A DNA stretch of 64,000 nucleotides, taken from CAVOGJ01 sp963700865 (lineage in GTDB: Bacteria; Planctomycetota; Planctomycetia; Pirellulales; Pirellulaceae). Below, piece after piece: positions 45,301-54,714 of the stretch (its first letter is position 1; every line of letters begins with the position of its first letter). Position numbers and translations under genes: made by a program. The stretch lies in assembly GCA_963700865.1 (NCBI GenBank), contig CAVOZC010000024.1:39732-103731 (forward strand), read 5' to 3'. The notes under the pieces are model-generated. The model saw only the letters and a list, made by a program, of their open reading frames with translations. It ran no database searches and was not told where the DNA came from.

Positions 45301-45708
45301 GCGAGCGGTTTTGGTGACGTGCGCAGCCTGCGGGCCCAGACCGCGTCGCGCCGCGGGTTGCTGTTTTGTTCTTCCGGACTCGTGCTGCTCATCGGATTTT
45401 TATGGCGGGGCCTCGGGTGGCGCTGGATCCGCTGGGTATCATTGCTCGTCGCCGTGGTGCTGGTAAGTGCCATTTGGCTATTTCCCACCGTCGCCCTGCT
45501 CGTCGGGCAGGCCGCTGCCTTCGGGATCGTGCTGGTGATCACCAGCCGCTGCCTCGATTGGCTTGCCGACCATCGGCTCGGCGCCCGCAGCGAAAAAGGG
45601 CTGCCGCTGTCGGTGGCAAGCCGACCGTTGCTACCGGCGGAAGCGAGCCAACACGCTCAGCGATCCACCGAGACCGTTGCTCCCATGGCAGCCTCCGCGA
45701 ATCGCTGA
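42349..45708 (+). CDS. giant envelope protein 1: one copy of a large beta-rich module plus membrane tail
   Basis: 1,119 residues from GTG 42349 (GGGAG 6 bases upstream). Signal peptide (RIAALALLIGVLGTASTNSVAQA), then a short motif KLVPVPSLPYEEFLRLYELD (about 64-83), then about 900 residues of beta-strand-rich sequence with no recognised domain, a distal motif RFRLPAGVDETGVQVMLNGR (about 850), and two or three helices at about 1003-1075 (LLFCSSGLVLLIGFLW, VSLLVAVVLVSAIWLF, ALLVGQAAAFGIVLVI). No catalytic motif. I infer an envelope protein anchored at its C terminus. It is co-transcribed with the next, related gene, 13 bases downstream. Confidence 0.8.
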   Translation: MHGWIHISWLPWLRGRRIAALALLIGVLGTASTNSVAQAPPPSGGRDVRDMGLETHYLEDATGKLVPVPSLPYEEFLRLYELDRQLKNPSIPPRFSLERMTLDVVAEDQQARVTAEFDVKLLGDGLCAIPLRFAGAILSGPAEHQGAGTQVLESAGSEGGFISWIRGEADQTHVIKLSLVCPVTRVGPESRLSLSLPRATASSLRLVVPDLGAQATIPAPARLVDQRNLPDKRTEFRAIGVVGETQLAWVNSQVPVATKPLLIEANGVIQIRVKGPGAATSEARLRLTSFGRRMDTVKIRLPVGSKPIDVEDPKYKLEFVEPLNASAGDAPIVVVKFTEPTEGPIEVRVAAEQSRPLETSNAPMDVLGFEVIDALRHSGVVSLSTIGDWQVRWDDDDINLSRLGMPPASLAGENMVAAFEYYQQPSRLPIRVQRKQTRVSVEPTYLFDVGSSLAKLTAIFDVRVRGSAASFLRVDLDGWEVIGVADSGLNGDLALPSTEVTPFEIALDPPRRGDFQIRLTAERAVDRDADTIRLNLPSIRNTTTLPSTVIVSPADNVILSSLPEMSPSFDPEPVPEGLALPVYERSPLAYRYRGETDCAELIYGFARRPRAVTVRSDHRVIVTTDQAAVEQRLIFDVRYQSIDRLPLEVPIELSAKGELQLFVENEAVDLARVVRSEVPLRSPSDLVAAESAMEPAGIPPMNSALEIWDVPLTLPRDRGVSVAIRFALPIPPGGQPETLTIPTVRYADGPCNNATLTLQSAAGISLIISEPVNWITELRGSATEENSVYRASSLPPQIQLIAQRLAEKRPARMVVERSFLQSWFTPTREQDRAIFRLSNVGSSIRFRLPAGVDETGVQVMLNGRLADAEPDADGWQRISATESPGQTQTLELAYAFSARQGGHDLRVELPRLAGASFSRQFYWQLILPENEHLLVLPPALTSENRWQRRGIFWERRPARDHAWLANFSGGSWQSPAPASCNTYLASGFGDVRSLRAQTASRRGLLFCSSGLVLLIGFLWRGLGWRWIRWVSLLVAVVLVSAIWLFPTVALLVGQAAAFGIVLVITSRCLDWLADHRLGARSEKGLPLSVASRPLLPAEASQHAQRSTETVAPMAASANR

Positions 45709-45721
45709 CAATAGCACACAG

Positions 45722-48700
45722 ATGCGACACACCATGCACACGATCGGCGCCGGCATCGCATGGCTCGCGCTTGCCGTCTCACCGGCCATGAGCCTGGGAC
45801 AGATGGCAGAGTCACCACGACCGCCGGGTGAGGAAGCCTCGCTTACTGGACGAGGTCCGGATCATCCGACCGATTCGTCGACTCCCATCATCTTCTCGCG
45901 TGTCTATATGCCCTTGGCGATGATTGCCGATGCTCCGGGGACTTATTTGCCGGTTACGCAGTCTCGCTTTAAACGCCTGATCGCGGGGGCGGCGGCCGAA
46001 ACGCCTCCGATGATGACCTCGCGGCTCACCTCCGCCCGCTATGTGGCCCGTTTTGACGGCGGCGAATTGGTGGACGGATTGGCAAATCTACGCATCGAAC
46101 AGGATTCTCCGGGACGGTTGGTCGTTCGCTTGGACGATTGCGGCCTGCCCATCAATGCTCCGCGGTGGCTCGACCGTGCATCCGCCAATCACGGCGATGC
46201 GATTTTGGGGATGACCCCCAACCAGCAACTGGTTGCCATCACGGAAGGCTCCGGCAACCTGGAGTTTGACTGGTCTCTCCGCGGAACACGTCAAGCGGCT
46301 TCGACTTTCGCGTTCTTGCTGAAATTGCCAAGCTGCGTCGATTCGACCATTGAATTACTCGTTCCCGATCCACTGGAAGTGACCAGCCGCCAGGGGATCA
46401 TCACGCAGCAAGTCGATTCGCCGCAAACCAATCGCTGGATCATTCGCTGCGGCAGCGTGAGTCAGATCGAGTTCGTAATCGCGCCTCGGCAAACCGTGAC
46501 CAATCCGTCGGCGACTTCGCTCTACGCGGAATCGACCACCTACCGCATGGCTCTGGACGGCGTCGGCTTCCAGACACGGATGGAATTGGAAGTATTACAG
46601 TCGCCCATCAACGGCCTCACGCTGCAAATGCCGTCGGAAGTAGCAGTAAAGGCTGCCACGATTGACGGCCTTGCGGTTCCGCTGGATGTCATCAACGATC
46701 GTCAAAACTCGGCGCGGCAGCTGAGCGAAATCCATCTGGACCGCACGATCGCCGCGGGCAATCATGTGGTAACGGTGGATTGTCTGACACATTGCCCGCC
46801 TGGTGCCCTCTGGGAACTGCCTCGCATCCGTCCCCAGGGCGTTGTCTGGCGACATGGCACCACCACGATCGAGGTCCAGCGCCCCTCAGCGTGACTCGAT
46901 TGGAATTGGGTGGCTGCTGGCAACGCGACGTCGTGCGACCGCCCGAGAACCCTGCCCTTCTTCGGCGGACATTCGAACTGTATGGCGTTGATGCCAAAAT
47001 TCAGGTCCTGGTGGAGCTGCCCGAAAGTGACCTTCATCTGCGGCAGGGTACGACGATCACGCTGGGTGGTCCCACGACCACCGCGATCGCGATCCTGGGC
47101 GTCACTGCCAGTCGGGGCGAGCGATTCAAGTTGACCGCGGACGTTCGCTCGGACTGGGTGATTGATGGTGTGCAGGTGTCGAATCAAGAACTGCTGGAGG
47201 ATTGGCAGGTTGCGCCGGCAACACAAGACAACCAGCAACTCGAGATTCGCCTAAGGCAACCGATTGACCGACAACAGGCACTTCGCGTGACCATCGTCGC
47301 GCATCGCGGTCGGATATTCCCGGGGGAACGCATCACACAGGAGGAACTGCGAGTCATACACGTCCACGATGTCGAGATCGAGGACGATCTGTTTTGCATT
47401 CGCTGCCTGAATAATCAACAATTGCGCGTCGCCGAGGATGCGGGCGTCCGCCCACTTAACGGCCTGCAACTGGCAGCCAAAGACGCCTCCCTCGTTTCCG
47501 CCAAGCGAGGTGATTTTACCTATCGCTCACCGGAGGATACCAGTCCGCTTAGTTTTTTCTACGTGGAAGGGACACCCGTCTGGCGTAGTCGTATGGAGAC
47601 GTCGGCGCGAATCAGCCGCGGATTGGTGGACGAAACGTATCGCATCGAAGTGATCCCCGAAGCGGCCGCCATAGAAAAAATATTGGTGCGTCTTCAGCCG
47701 CCACGCTCGGCACCCATTCGCTGGTCGCTGGCGGACATGGGCGATCAACAACTGGCCGCTCGACGACCAACCAATGAGCCGGGTGCCGATGGCAGTGAGC
47801 TGTGGGAGATTATGCTACCCGAGAGCAAACGGTCGTCCATCACCATTCTCGGTCATCGCTCGCGGCAAATGGAAGAAGGTCCGAGCGACATTTGCGTATT
47901 GTCCACGCCCGAGGCGAAAGCCGAGCGATCGGTGGTCACGGTGATTGCGGCCCCAGATGCCCTCGGATACTTCCGCGTGGAAAGCGAGCTACCGCGGTTG
48001 CCGCTTACGGAAGACCTTGCCGCAAATCCGTTCGCCGTCAGCCGCTATCTGGCGACCGCCGGCAGGAGGCTCTCGCGGCGCGTCACCGTGCGACCTCGCG
48101 AAACCCCCGAGACGGGAGCTTGGATTGCAAAGTCGTCGCAACATACGCGCTTGTCGCCACAAGGCGCCATGCTGCACGAAATCGAATTACTCGTGGAAAA
48201 CTACGGGCAGTCAACGTTCAAAGTCACCTTGCCGGAGGGAGCCGCCATGCGGCGGATGACGGTGAACGGCCAGTTCGTGCCCGTGACCGAGTCAACGTTG
48301 GATTACAGCGTTCCCATGAATCCGCGAGATCGAGACATCCACGTCCATATCGAGTATTCCGAGTCGAGGACTCGGCTTCACGCCCTCGAGACCATGGACT
48401 TGCCACCGCTCAGAACCAGCCTCCCCTTACTGCAACACCACTTCTCCTTGTCGGTCCCTCCCGATTGGGCATTTTGGGGAAAAACGGCCGCCCTGCATGA
48501 CTCGTGGACGTCGCGCTTGTTCGGCTGGCTGGCCCGTCCCGCGTCACCTCTCCCCGCGGGGCCGCAAGCGACCATTGCGCTCGACAATCCTGATGGCCAC
48601 CGAGTGCGTATCTTTCATCGCCCGGTCTGGGGACTTGCCGGCTGGCTGGTCGGGTGCGTGACCGTCCTGTTCGTCGCTCTGCAAACACGCCTGCGACCGC

Positions 48701-51700
48701 TGCCCTTCGCCATCGGCATCGCCGCTTGCCCTCTGGCTTGCCTGCTGGTCCCACTTCCGCTGGCGCCGATCGTACGAGGCCTCTTCTGGGGCGGGCTCGC
48801 GGGTTGTGTCGCAAGACACCTCCCCGGTCACCGCGGCGATGCCGCGCCGCTCGGGATGGGTCGTTGGACCACCGCCCATCTGTTGATGGTCGTGGTAACC
48901 GTATGCCCACCACATCTCCAAGAGCAGGTGCGCGGCGAAGGGCCGGCGGCCAAGCTGGCACCGGCGACGTATCGCGTCCTCATCCCGGACGATGAAACGG
49001 CCAACGGCGATGCTTACGTGTTCGTGCCCTCGCGGATGTACCAGGAACTTGTCGAGAGGATCGAGCGACGTAAATCTCCCTTACAGTCCTGGGTGATACA
49101 GTCGTTTCGCTATCGGACGCGTCTGTCCTCGACGGAGGAGGCCGTTTTACCCACTCTGGGGACGGTGGAGGTCACGGCACGTCTGCACGCCTTTCGCCCC
49201 GGCCAACGGATTGAATTTCCTTTGCCTGCCAGCAATACCGGCTGGCGTATTCGTCAGGTCACACTGAATGGCGAGCCAATCGACTGGGAATTCGGTAACG
49301 ACGCGCGGACCCTTCGGTTGCAGCTATCAGCGGCGGGCGAACAACAGGTGCGATACCTGTTCGATCCCCCAGACACGCTGGTTGGCGAATTGGGCTGTGA
49401 CTTGCCACTTGTCCCTCACCCCGACAGCACACTGGAACTTTCCATCTCCCGCGATGATCTTCTCCCGGTGATCAACAACCGCCTTGGCCGAGCCTTTCCA
49501 CTTGAGGAAAGCCGCCGCCAGGTCATTCAATTGGGAGCGTGCGCCAGCGCGAAAATTCGGTGGAACGAACTCGCTTCGACCGCTGTGGACGAATCGCGCG
49601 AACTTCAGCTACTCGGCTGGTTGCGGATTGCCCCCGGAGCCGTCACGTGCGACATCGCACTCCACGCGTCGGATCATCGTCCCCTGCCGCGTACACTTCG
49701 CTTGGACCTGGGGCCGTCGCTCCGTCCATTGAATTCGACCAGCCACCCGTTTGATCATTTGGAAGATCAGACGAATCGGCGTCTACTCGAACTCGACACC
49801 CAGTCCCAGCCGGTGGTCCGCCTTCGTTGTCTCGTGACGAATGGCGGCGGCCTGGGGGAATTGACCTTGCCTCAAGTGCGTGTTCTGGATGGCACGATCG
49901 TGCGTTCGATCTGGGCCGGGACGATCGATCCCTCTTTATCATTTGAACAGACTCTCGATCGTGATTCGCTCAGTCGGACTCCCGAGGAATTCGTCCGTGC
50001 ATGGCAACTTCCGACGTTGGAAATACCGGATTTCGTGGTGTCGCCCACAGGAAAAGAGATGCGTTGGCGCTTGCGGACGTTTCCCCGCCGTTCAATTTCG
50101 CTCGCAGAAACCTCGTCGCGGATTGTCTATTCAGCGGCCGCCGCGGACATCCATTTTGAAGCCCGCATCGCTCCCTTGGAGGGACAACATTTCCTGCATC
50201 AGCTCGCCGCACCGCCTGAGTTGGTGATCCATTCGCTGGAGGTGGAGGAAGAAGACGTCCGCCAGCCGGTGAGCTGGACCCGTGACGACAGCGGCATGAT
50301 TCACATCATGCTCGAAGCGGCCGTGGGGGGAGCACATCAAATCCACCTGCATGCTTCACTTCCTCGCGGCGAATGGGGCGAGACCGACGTCCCCATCGTC
50401 ACGGTGGGAAATGGCCAAATTGCCTCCCACGAAATCACAATCCTGCGCGATTCCACGGTATCGGTCGAGTTACTTGTGGAGGAAAGCCTGCAGCCGTTAT
50501 TACTCGACGGAAACGGGTCCGCGGAAGCAGGACTCTATCTCGTGGCTTCGCTCCTGAGCGATGGGGAAGCTCGGCCGCAGGCAATTGTCGATGTCCAACC
50601 AAACCACCCCGACGTACGCGGCCAATTGGTCACGACGATGCGGAATACGGCCGGCCGCTGGTGGGCGGATGTCGATTGGTCACTCGCATTTACGGGGGGA
50701 GTTCCGGATGAATTTGTGATGGAATCCACGGCCGATTGGGGCGATACGCTGCACATCGAACCGCCTGTCGATAACCGCGTCGAGGACCTTCCCGACGGAC
50801 GACGGCAGATCGTGGTTCAACCGCGTCTGGATCGTGCAACGCGTGATTTTCGTCTCCGCATGTCGGCCCCACTGACCTTGTCTTCACAAGTCGTTTCGCC
50901 TCGTCTCAGACTGCTCGACCACCCACACGTGGAACGACTGCTCGTGCTGCCACGACACACTCAAGGCAATCCGCTGGCCTGGGAACTGACCGCCGCCACT
51001 CGGATGAGCGACGTTCCCGAGTCCCTGCAGAAAATCGCTGCATCGGTGGACGACGCGGAATGGTATGTGCTGCAGCAGGCCAATGCGGCCGCTTCGCTCC
51101 CCACCCAGCGATCGACCGTGCAACCGGCCAAGCTGCTGCTGGCGGATATCCGGCTCGATGCGACCGACAAGCTGACCATTGGTGACGTGCGACTCCTGAT
51201 TCATCCGAGAGGCAGCTCATTTGCGCAGCTCCATATTCCCGCGGGCTGTCAGGTCGTAGCGACGCTGGTCGACGATCGTCTGGCCGAAACCTCACCGCTC
51301 CACGACGGTTCACTCCGTGTATGCCTCGGACCAAGTCAGCTGCCGCAAGAGATTCGCGTGCTGTGCCGGCTGGATGGGCGGGCAACGCATACCCAGCGTT
51401 TGACTCGGACCATCGAGGTTCCTTCCCTCGCATCCAACGACGTGCCGACCAATCTTTGGTCTCTAGCACGCGGTCCCGCCATCACAGCCGCGGAACCCAA
51501 GAGCGTGCAATCACTTTCCGCTCATGATGCGACCCTCCTCCGTCTGAATACCTATCAGACCGCCATCGGCGAAGCGGGTGAGGCGTTGACAAATTACTCA
51601 ACCGACGAGATAGAGACCTGGTTCAGCGGTTGGGCCAGCCGGATATTGGCACTTGCCTTCGTCTGCGACACCGACGGGGACAACCCCACGAACGATCACG

Positions 51701-52180
51701 ATTTGACCATCCGTGTGGCTGGTGGCTTGCGCAAAGATGCCCTCCGATTGGGCGTTGACGAGTCGGACTTGCCAGCACTACTCGACAGTAAGGCATGGGC
51801 CAGTCGTGACGATGTGATGACATTCGATGTGAAAGATACAGAATCGCCGGGCACCTATTACTCGTCGTCGACGTCATCCCATCAGTTGCGTGTGAATGCC
51901 GATACCGCACAGCCCGCCAGGCTCAGCCAAACGGCTCTGGATCATCGCGATTCTGCTGCTGCTCGGCGTCGCCGCTTGTTGCGTGACAGCAACGCCTGCA
52001 GTTCAGGCTCGCACGAATCGCTGGTTGCACGTGCTGCCGATCATCATCGGCTTTCTCTGGATCGTGTTGCTGCGTCTTCCCGCTGTGGGCTGGCTGTTGA
52101 TTCTCTCGGCCCTGATGCTCAGTCTGTTTGTGAGCGATTTTCCACCACCGCGATCGACGGCACATGACCCGCGCGAATAA
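45722..52180 (+). CDS. giant envelope protein 2: two further copies of the module, about 2,150 residues, frame broken twice
   Basis: Start ATG 45722 with signal peptide (TIGAGIAWLALAVSPAMSLGQ). First module carries the motif TYLPVTQSRFKRLI at about 74 and closes with VTLPEGAAMRRMTVNGQFV and helices at about 968-1035. A further hydrophobic segment (HLLMVVVTVC, about 1050-1066) precedes the second module: VFVPSRMYQELVERIERR at about 1098, closing with LHIPAGCQVVATLVDDRLA and helices at about 2070-2143 (LWIIAILLLLGVAACC, WVLLRLPAVGWLLI-type). The frame changes near 46,885 (CCCC where CCCCC is expected, between IEVQRP and LSVTRLELGG) and near 51,900-51,930. The reading across 48.9 kb is continuous, so the two modules are one protein. 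No family recognised. Confidence 0.7.
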
Positions 52181-52383
52181 TTCGCCAGACGTCCAAGCGA
52201 AACATCGGCACGCGATTTTTCAGGCCGACATCGTCCTTTTTCAGCGGATTCTTCGCCTTGGCAGTCCCATTGCCATTTGCTACCGTACGCCCCGTCGAAA
52301 GCAGATGATTTTGCCGGACTAATGCATTCCACCGCTTGCTGATACTTTTCACATAAGCAGGCCGATCATGGAAGGAGGCCGCT

Positions 52384-52899
52384 GTGAGCACGCATGAAAA
52401 AAAAAGCTTAGGTATCCATATTCGCTGGATGATTCGCCGGGACATGATGGAGGTCCTGCGGATTGAAAGCGCGAGCTTTGAATTCCCCTGGTCGGAAGAA
52501 GACTTCATTCGTTGCCTGCGACAGCGGAATTGCATCGGCATGGTGGCTGAGCATCATGAGCGCGTCGTGGGCTTTATGATTTACGAGCTACACAAATCCA
52601 AATTGCACATCATCAATTTCGCCGTGCACCCCGCCTTTCGTCGCCAAGGCGTGGGTCAGCATATGGCACAAAAACTCGTCGGCAAACTTTCGCCACAACG
52701 ACGGGACCGCATTCTGCTAGAGGTCCGAGAAACCAATCTCCCGGCTCAACTATTCTTCCGCTCGCTGGGATTCCTGGCCGTTTCTGTCTTGCGTGATTAC
52801 TACGAAGATACCACGGAAGATGCGTACACGATGATGTACCAACACAGCGATGAGGCAGGCTACGCGCCGGTAAATCGCATCTCGAAACTGGCCGGTTAG
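52384..52899 (+). CDS. rimI: ribosomal-protein-alanine N-acetyltransferase
   Basis: 171 residues from GTG 52384, with AAGGAGG six bases upstream. GNAT fold: IRWMIRRDMMEVLRIESASFEFPWSEEDF at the start, acetyl-CoA loop RRQGVGQHM, then LEVRETNLPAQLFFRSLGF, the RimI signature, and YYEDTTEDAYTMM. Acetylates the N terminus of ribosomal protein S18 in model bacteria. 200 bases after the giant gene, so probably a separate transcript. Confidence 0.9.
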   Translation: MSTHEKKSLGIHIRWMIRRDMMEVLRIESASFEFPWSEEDFIRCLRQRNCIGMVAEHHERVVGFMIYELHKSKLHIINFAVHPAFRRQGVGQHMAQKLVGKLSPQRRDRILLEVRETNLPAQLFFRSLGFLAVSVLRDYYEDTTEDAYTMMYQHSDEAGYAPVNRISKLAG

Positions 52900-52935
52900 C
52901 GGGCACGTTCTTGCAGGGAACCGTGCGTCGGCGGC

Positions 52936-53589
52936 CTAAGCGACGACGCAGCGCCGCCCGAAGAACAGCCCCAATGCTCCCACCGCCGCCAGTACAAACG
53001 TGCCGGGCTCGGGAACCAGAATGCCAATTTTAATGCGCTCGAATTTATTGATATTCAGCGCTTGATGGGTCACGGTCAACAATCGTGACTCGCCATCGAT
53101 GGTGATCACACCGGATGAGGAACCCGTGATCGGATTCAATCCAAAGCCACTCCCCTGCACCATGACGCCCGTACCCGTGGTACCGAGGGGATGCACCACC
53201 TGGGGCGTCGCGCCACGCAGATGCTGGTACGACTTTTCTCCCGTCGCGTACACGTAAAGACGCTCATTGGGATCGACCGTATCGGTCATCACGAACATCT
53301 CGACCGGCGTGCTGAAACGGAACTTGAGCGAGTGGGAGCCGGGGTCGGCATGGCCGCCCGTATTCAACCACTCTGCCGCGCAAGAGGTGGGAAAGTCAAA
53401 ATGACCGACCATCGTAACCGTGACATCGATGTCGCCCAGGATATCCTCGAACGTCTGCCCCGTGGACATGATCGTATCGTGGTTCCAACCGGGAAAGCGA
53501 AGAGTGCTGACGCCCGTAAGAAAAGCAGCGGCCGAGTTGGAGAGCAGCAGCAATAGCGCCATGCTCAGCGCCAGTACCTGTCGTTGCAT
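52936..53589 (-). CDS. PEP-CTERM sorting-domain protein
   Basis: 217 residues from ATG 53587-53589 (minus). Signal peptide (VLALSMALLLLLSNSAAAFL), a beta-rich domain of about 150 residues with no recognised family, then VPEPGTFVLAAVGALGLFFGRR: PEP motif, helix and Arg-rich end, the C-terminal sorting signal. Expected at the cell surface after processing by an exosortase not present here. It resembles proteins with the planctomycete PEP-CTERM context of choice-of-anchor type; function unknown. Confidence 0.88.
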   Translation of the reverse strand: MQRQVLALSMALLLLLSNSAAAFLTGVSTLRFPGWNHDTIMSTGQTFEDILGDIDVTVTMVGHFDFPTSCAAEWLNTGGHADPGSHSLKFRFSTPVEMFVMTDTVDPNERLYVYATGEKSYQHLRGATPQVVHPLGTTGTGVMVQGSGFGLNPITGSSSGVITIDGESRLLTVTHQALNINKFERIKIGILVPEPGTFVLAAVGALGLFFGRRCVVA

Positions 53590-53988
53590 TACACTCCCTC
53601 CTCACAAGCACAGCCCAAGCTGTTGACACTGTTGGAGAGCGCTACCGAAGAATATTCCGTTCCCCAGAGACGCCACGAGCTTTCGCCCACACCACACCGC
53701 CGTCCCTGCCGGCTCATTCGCCGCTTCAAATGGAAACCTACGTTGAGCAGTCGGAATAGATCCGCAAAGGACACGAAGCGTGGCCCACAAGCCCACTTGC
53801 AGTAGACTTCAAGCCCCTACCGATGTCAATGGTTAAGCAAACGCCGCAGCCAGCGAAATGCCAGTTTTCGCGAAATTTAGCCTGTTTCCCGACCCCCAGG
53901 AACCCGACTGCCGCGGCGGCAGGGCTGTCATTTGTCCCTGGCCGGACGGCAAACCCCGCCTTCGACCGAAACCAGCCACCCGGGCAGG
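53590..53988. other. intergenic
   Basis: 399 bases between two minus-strand genes. No gene or clear signal seen. Confidence 0.45.
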
Positions 53989-54333
53989 TTAGTAGCCGAC
54001 GCCCACCGAAAGCGCACCACGCTGACTGGCATAGTACCCATCGGGTATTCCCAACCGATAAAACGAAGTGCCAATATAAGGGTATCCGTAAGACGGACGA
54101 TAGACGCCCCTCACCGGGTAGGCGTAATGACCGGGTGTCGTCTCGAAACCCGAACCGCGATAGAAGGAACCGCGGAGCGAGTCCCGACCGTAGTAAGTGG
54201 CTGGCTTACCCCCGCGACACGCCGCTCCCATGGGAGCCAGGCTGCGACCGCTGCCAAAGGACTGGGCGTCGGCTGTCGTGGACAGGATGAGCAGCAACGC
54301 AGAGGCCACCGCGAACAGGTAACGTGTTTTCAT
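53989..54333 (-). CDS. small secreted Gly/Tyr-rich protein
   Basis: 114 residues from ATG 54333 (MKTRYLFAVASALLLILSTT), signal peptide ending near ADAQS. The mature part is rich in Gly, Tyr, Arg and Ser (YYGRDSLRGSFYRGSGFE, YRPSYGYPYIGTSFYRLG) with one cysteine. Composition resembles surface or structural proteins. Not recognised as a family. It stands between a PEP-CTERM gene and the Hint protein, all on the same strand with large gaps. Confidence 0.7.
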   Translation of the reverse strand: MKTRYLFAVASALLLILSTTADAQSFGSGRSLAPMGAACRGGKPATYYGRDSLRGSFYRGSGFETTPGHYAYPVRGVYRPSYGYPYIGTSFYRLGIPDGYYASQRGALSVGVGY

Positions 54334-54714
54334 GACTTCATTGGTCCGTGTGGAAACGGGAGTTGCTACGGGACACCATGACAAGCGGCTCGCGACTCGG
54401 CGGCTTTTGGGGGACAGAGTGCGAACCGACGATTCAGATCGTCCCGTCGTCTTGTAAGGCCCTCAAACGGAAAATCGACCGTTCGAGTCGCAGGTCGCCA
54501 GTGGCTCTAAGTCTGGAACCGCTAATTGACGGGGCGGCGGACGTCGCAGCCCCCAACACCGCCAAAAACGCACCAACCAGCAGGCTTTACCGCACCGACA
54601 AGGTCGCCTCGTGTTCTCCCTGGCAGCGCAGAGAGCAGGCCAAGCTCGGGTAAATTCCGCGCAGCGGTGAAGGACGAACCTGGCAGGGTCCGTCCAGCAA
54701 CGCCCAACCACGTG
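54334..54714. other. intergenic
   Basis: 381 bases between the small secreted protein and the end of the Hint protein. No supported gene or site. Confidence 0.45.
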
